Source of the DNA: Chimonanthus salicifolius
Taxonomy: Eukaryota > Streptophyta > Magnoliopsida > Laurales > Calycanthaceae
Length of the DNA: 64,000 nt
Assembly (NCBI GenBank): GCA_013350335.1
Contig: CM023541.1
Location: 62,561,413 to 62,625,412 of the forward strand
Reading direction: 5' to 3'
Shown: one piece after another, positions 59,901 to 64,000 of the stretch
How the letters are laid out: every line of letters begins with the position of its first letter
Numbering within the stretch: the first letter of the stretch is position 1
Notes under the pieces: model-generated
What the model was told of the DNA's origin: nothing
Seen by the model: the letters and a program-made list of their open reading frames with translations, nothing else
The model's database searches: none
Program-made: the position numbers and the translations under genes

Positions 59901-62900
59901 CTTTATACCACAGGTGACAATCCCAACTGCTAATAGAGCTCCTGCAATGACATGATTGTCATTGCTGTGAAAATACTTGTCGATTTGTGCAAGACCCAAG
60001 TCAACATCCCACAGCAGAATCAAGCCCTACAAAATGGTAATGGATATTAATAATATCATTGAACTCACAATGCCTATACCACATGTACAAATATCAAATG
60101 CAAATGTACCAAGCTTGCTGCAGCGCTGGCCTTCCCATGTTCTTTATTCTTGAAAAGCCAACTTCCCTGCAGAACCACCACTCGAAGATTCTGATTGGAC
60201 AGTCATCAACTTATCCTGCATGAAGGGAACAGAATGAGAATTCAGTGCATACAAGGGATTACCATGACTTAAAAATTACTAAGCTCTACCTGACCAAAAC
60301 CTGCATTCACAAATGCATTTACGAAGGTAGCAGCTAAGTTCTGTCTAGCTGAATCAACACTGGCACCAGCACTTGCCCGACCATCAATCAAGTGGGCCTG
60401 ATTAAACAAAGCAAGCACATCACAGAAGACAAAGACATAACTTAGTTACAATCTATTCACCTCAAAAAAAGTAAGAATTAAAAATATATCAAGTAACATC
60501 TGACTGGGACCCTAATGCAGAGAGTATTATGAGATTTTGAAGACATCCACAACAAACATTTAAAAGAACCTAAGCACTCAACTCGAATATGGAGAGCTCA
60601 ATTACTACTAGATACAGCACAGATACATATGCAAACTGGTCACATATGTGATCCTTTTGGTGATTAGAAAATATCATTGGATTAAACCAACCACCATAAA
60701 ATGGCATGCCCCAAATTTCATCAGATTAGAGAGAGATTCATGATGCTTATCTATGGAGTCTAATGGGATCTAGTACACAAAATGCATGAAGTCTGTCACA
60801 TGGTATATTTTTTTCCCATGAAGCTATGGAGTGGCAGTATTAGTGGTAGCAGCAGCAGTTACCTTGTAGATATCTTCAGGTGATTTTGGTTCCATGACCT
60901 CAATGTCCCGAGCAAGAGTAAGATACCCTTCACTTAATTTGACATTGTTGATGATATCCTGTAAAACTTCCCTATCATCATCATTGGGAACCATCTCATC
61001 ATCAAGTTCCAGTGTTACTCCCTGAACAAGAAGAAAAGCATTACTTAGAAGTTTCCATTGTACAGTCAACCAAAGCATTAAAACGAAGTGTATTTCATGA
61101 AAGATGAGCAAACAATTAAAATGCAGTATTTGACTTCTGCAATACAGTTGTTGTATCAAAAAAAGAAGGGGGAAGGGGAGGAACTATCTGATTTAGCAAA
61201 TGACCTCATCAATCAAGAGAACGATAAGAAGAATTGACAAAGTTAACAGGGCAGTAATTCCCACAACATGGCTTAATTGATCATTGAAAATGTGACTGCT
61301 AGAAGCATCAATGCTTATACCAACACAATTTATTTGTATTCAGAGGAAACACAAATTCTAATAGTGTATGCCAAAATGCCAAATAAATGAATAAGCCTGG
61401 CAAGAACATTTAAAGCAGTTTGGGGTTCAAGATAGTAAAGGAGGGGAAGGGGTAAAAATACAAGCCACATCACAAGCACAGGAAGCACACAAATGGCACA
61501 GAATAAATGGCTACACTGCACAATAGAAAGCCATCATTCCAACCAATGCAGAAGGCGTGGTACTTTCTCACAACTGATTTTTTGAAGCTAATATTTCATC
61601 ACAAATGGTATTCAAAGAATGAACTAAATGAAACTTTAGAGCAGAAACAAGCTTAAAGGTAGCTGTCAAGCAGCATTTCACCAAAAACAGAATTAGCATA
61701 AACCACATTGAGATTCAGCACAAGGTTTTCAACGCATTGAGATTCACAAGAAAACAAAATATCACAGTGATAAAGGGAAGACAGATTAATTTCAAATTGC
61801 AAGTATCTTTCAAAAATAAGGCTCCGAACTTACATGGCGAGCTAGAATATAGCAGAACTGCTTCTTCTGTATCAGATCATCACAGGATGTAAATACCTGC
61901 TTCAGATTCTGTCAAGGAGATGGAAAAGCGTAAGGCCATTGAGGAATCAAGCGAATCAAAGATGGAAAGAAATAACAATAATAATAGTAGTAGTAGTAGT
62001 AATAATGAGACCTGAAGAAGAAGAAGGCAAATACAAGACCTGAATGTTATCCTGGAATAGTGCAATACGAAGGGCACTTGCATACTCTCCAAACTTGTGA
62101 TAAATAAGATATGCTATATCAAGCACCAACATGTCATCCGGGCCAGGAAGGTAGCTGCAAGATTTTCGCGTTTAAATTAGAAAACATCAATTGGACAAAT
62201 CAAATCAGGGGGATCGAACGTCGTCTGTAGTCACAATGACCATGGAAGTATGGAACAACTAATAAGTAAATCCAACCTGAAGGTGATGGGAAGAATGACT
62301 TGGATGATCATGGGATGACATCAACAATGATGACAACAAAAACATAACCCAGGATGCCTCTACAATAGGAAATCTACTAAATAAACAGTATGGCAAAGGT
62401 AACAACTACGAACTAAAGCATCAACTAAGGTTGTAATTAGATAGCAAATATGTTTTAATCTCAACAAAAGGAATTTTTTGCGCATTCATTGTTTGTAAAC
62501 GACTAACAGAATCTTATTCGTTCTCTCACTTAAAAAAAGTGATTTCTATTAATTCATAGAGACCAACATTGTCTCATTGGACTCCAGGGTTAAACACAAC
62601 ACCCCACTAAGTCTCAACTTTTACACCACCTAGATGATATGGTTGTTTAAGTTTCTCTTTCAGTCATTAGTAATTGGCTCGGGCAAGACTGGGATCACCA
62701 GTCCACAATCCTCACCAACTATGCCAAGCTAGGTTCTGTATCATTATTGAGCAGAACCCTATACAAGAGAGGGAAATCAAAGTTCATCATGTTAAGATGT
62801 TATTATCCAGACGTCGCATCCACAAGCAAGATTAATGAAATGGAGAAAAATATAAGGATGTTGTTTTTATCAATTCGATAAGGCTAACTGGAGAAGTAGA

Positions 62901-64000
62901 AATATAAAAGTTAACCTGAGATTGCTAACAAATACTTTGATCATGATGATGATGATGTATTCATCAATTCTTCACAAAAATTCATACCAAATGAAAGAAA
63001 TGTATGTGTTAAGCATGTTTTTTTTTTTTGAAAGGTAACTTCATTAAGAACAACCAAGAAAGGCAGGCTACAATGAACCCACCACAAAAAATCCAATACA
63101 GGCATGTATTAAGCATGTTTTATGCAAAGTTTTCATAATTTACATATAATGGCAAAGCGGCAATTACAATAGGAACAATTTAACTCAAAAAGCATCTCCA
63201 TAAAGATGGAACTAGTAGCTATGATGATGATGATGACAATAATGACAACTATAGATGGAAAAGTTACCTTGCTGCACTGGTAAGATACAAACATGTCCTT
63301 TTATAATTTGTGGAGTCGACTTGATCAACCAACATGTCTAAATCTTCAACCTGGATACAAGTCCATAATTACTCTATACATCTAACCTTAGCCAAATAAT
63401 AATAAAATACAATAAGTTAGAAGGGGAAAAGGGGAGTGGAGTATACCTCCATCAAAAGATCTACAGCTTCAGGCTCTGCATTGTGCTATAACAGGAAGAA
63501 ACACATAGTAAGCTCACTGTGAAAAAAAGATAAGCAAAGCAACTTAACTAAAACAGACTAACGGTCAAATAAACTGATCAAGCAAACGGAGTTGCAAAAT
63601 CATGAAATACCAATAAACAATAATTGTGATGTTAATAAACCACATACAACAAGAGCCCAATATGAGGTATCACGTTTGAGACACTACATTCTCACTCTGA
63701 AAATAAAATTCATGAATATACCTTCATGTGGAAAGCAACAATTTGCTGCACCAATTCCATCAAATCATCAATTGGAGCCTCTTCAATCTGCTGTGGAGAA
63801 AGAACATGATGCAGTATATAGTAATTAGAATTAAAAGTAGATACCTTTCAAAAAGAAAGAAAGGAATTGAAAGTGAACAGGAAAAATGTCACCATAACGA
63901 ACAACTGGCAAGGTTATCAATATATAAAACAGGTATAACCATCATAAGGAAAATGCTCACAGGGCCAACCTGTCGCTTTGCAAACTCATGTGAAATTTCA
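56999..64000 (-). CDS. RPN1: 26S proteasome non-ATPase regulatory subunit 2 (RPN1), 3' 20 exons
   Basis: Exons: 63970-64000+, 63722-63787, 63447-63485, 63268-63350, 62040-62154, 61834-61908, 60863-61021, 60290-60397, 60110-60215, 59886-60026, 59325-59429, 58962-59183, 58494-58607, 58198-58413, 58042-58101, 57801-57914, 57628-57713, 57430-57538, 57169-57347, 56999-57071 (TAG at 56999-57001). All have GT/AG borders and consistent phase except one. They give about 733 of roughly 890 residues; the first 155-160 lie past the window. RPN1 is the scaffold of the 19S base that docks ubiquitin receptors and UBL shuttles. The sequence carries its PC repeats ([47 protein letters not shown]) and the end [14 protein letters not shown]. 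Exon 60110-60215 is 106 bp instead of 105: an extra G in GCAGGGAAGTTGG shifts the frame into a TAA. This is either an assembly error or a real lesion. Confidence 0.95.
61975..62006. repeat. (TAA/TAG)n microsatellite
   Basis: A run of AAT/AGT-type triplets lies in the RPN1 intron between exons 62040-62154 and 61834-61908. Confidence 0.85.
63022..63108 (-). mobile_element. Very short 5'-truncated LINE insertion with 13-bp target duplication
   Basis: The 87-bp insertion has its poly(A) on the minus strand (plus-strand T run, 63018-63029), then a LINE-like 3' end GAAAGGTAACTTCATTAAG. Identical 13-bp repeats TTAAGCATGTTTT at 63009-63021 and 63109-63121 flank it. This is the signature of target-primed reverse transcription. 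It lies in the RPN1 intron between exons 63268-63350 and 62040-62154. Confidence 0.85.

Larger units (their letters stand above)
52774..60929. repeat. Segmental duplication, copy 2 (parental)
   Basis: Counterpart of 25643-38757. Here the RPN1 exons continue uninterrupted past the breakpoint at 60929 into further upstream exons, so this copy is the source. The empty sites for the MITE (around 53405-53412) and the Copia element (AGTAC near 59736) are both present. Confidence 0.95.

Noticed and set aside
1..64000. CRISPR arrays, bacterial operons, rRNA or intact tRNA genes
   Set aside because: No regularly spaced short repeats, ribosome-binding sites or foldable tRNA cloverleaf were seen; all evidence is for plant nuclear DNA.

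Overview
This is a plant nuclear window, almost certainly from an angiosperm. It has GT-AG introns of 0.1 to 6 kb, conserved eukaryotic genes, and a dense, largely decayed load of LINE, Copia, MITE and SINE-like sequence. The species cannot be named from the sequence. Most long open frames here are chance or transposon frames. The real genes appear only when short exons are joined across introns, and all of them lie on the minus strand.

Layout. (1) 1-20.8 kb: 5' part of a large secreted glycine-rich protein gene (family of Arabidopsis At4g32920/At5g47020). Eight coding exons are placed in phase (566 codons), and the gene continues off the low end. Its introns are swollen by LINE fragments, a gene-fragment-carrying DNA element at 16.2-16.9 kb, a SINE-like unit and small repeats. 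Its probable promoter and leader are near 23.3 kb. (2) 23.9-25.2 kb: a 1.3-kb palindrome built from about six alternating inverted units. A related four-unit palindrome lies at 46.5-48.0 kb. (3) 25.6-38.8 kb: a diverged direct copy of 52.8-60.9 kb. It holds a 5'-truncated, frameshifted pseudogene of the 26S proteasome subunit RPN1, later invaded by a Copia retrotransposon (33.1-37.6 kb) and a hAT-type MITE (26.3-26.8 kb). Both insertions have clean target-site duplications, and the other copy keeps the empty sites. (4) 38.9-42.3 kb: a tandem duplication of a small putative membrane-protein gene, bounded by three copies of one MITE. (5) 45-52 kb: scattered remnants of a Novel Plant SNARE (NPSN) gene, a LINE ORF1 RRM fragment and repeats. 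(6) 57.0-64.0 kb: the main RPN1 locus, 20 exons (19 complete) in consistent phase except for one 1-bp insertion in the exon at 60110-60215; it continues past the high end.

The genes do not form an operon or pathway. The window is best read as a record of duplication and transposition around two housekeeping-type genes. The strongest leads are the alternating-palindrome family, the 23-bp locally templated breakpoint at the end of the RPN1 pseudogene, the MITE-bounded tandem duplication, and the question of whether the main RPN1 copy really carries a frameshift.
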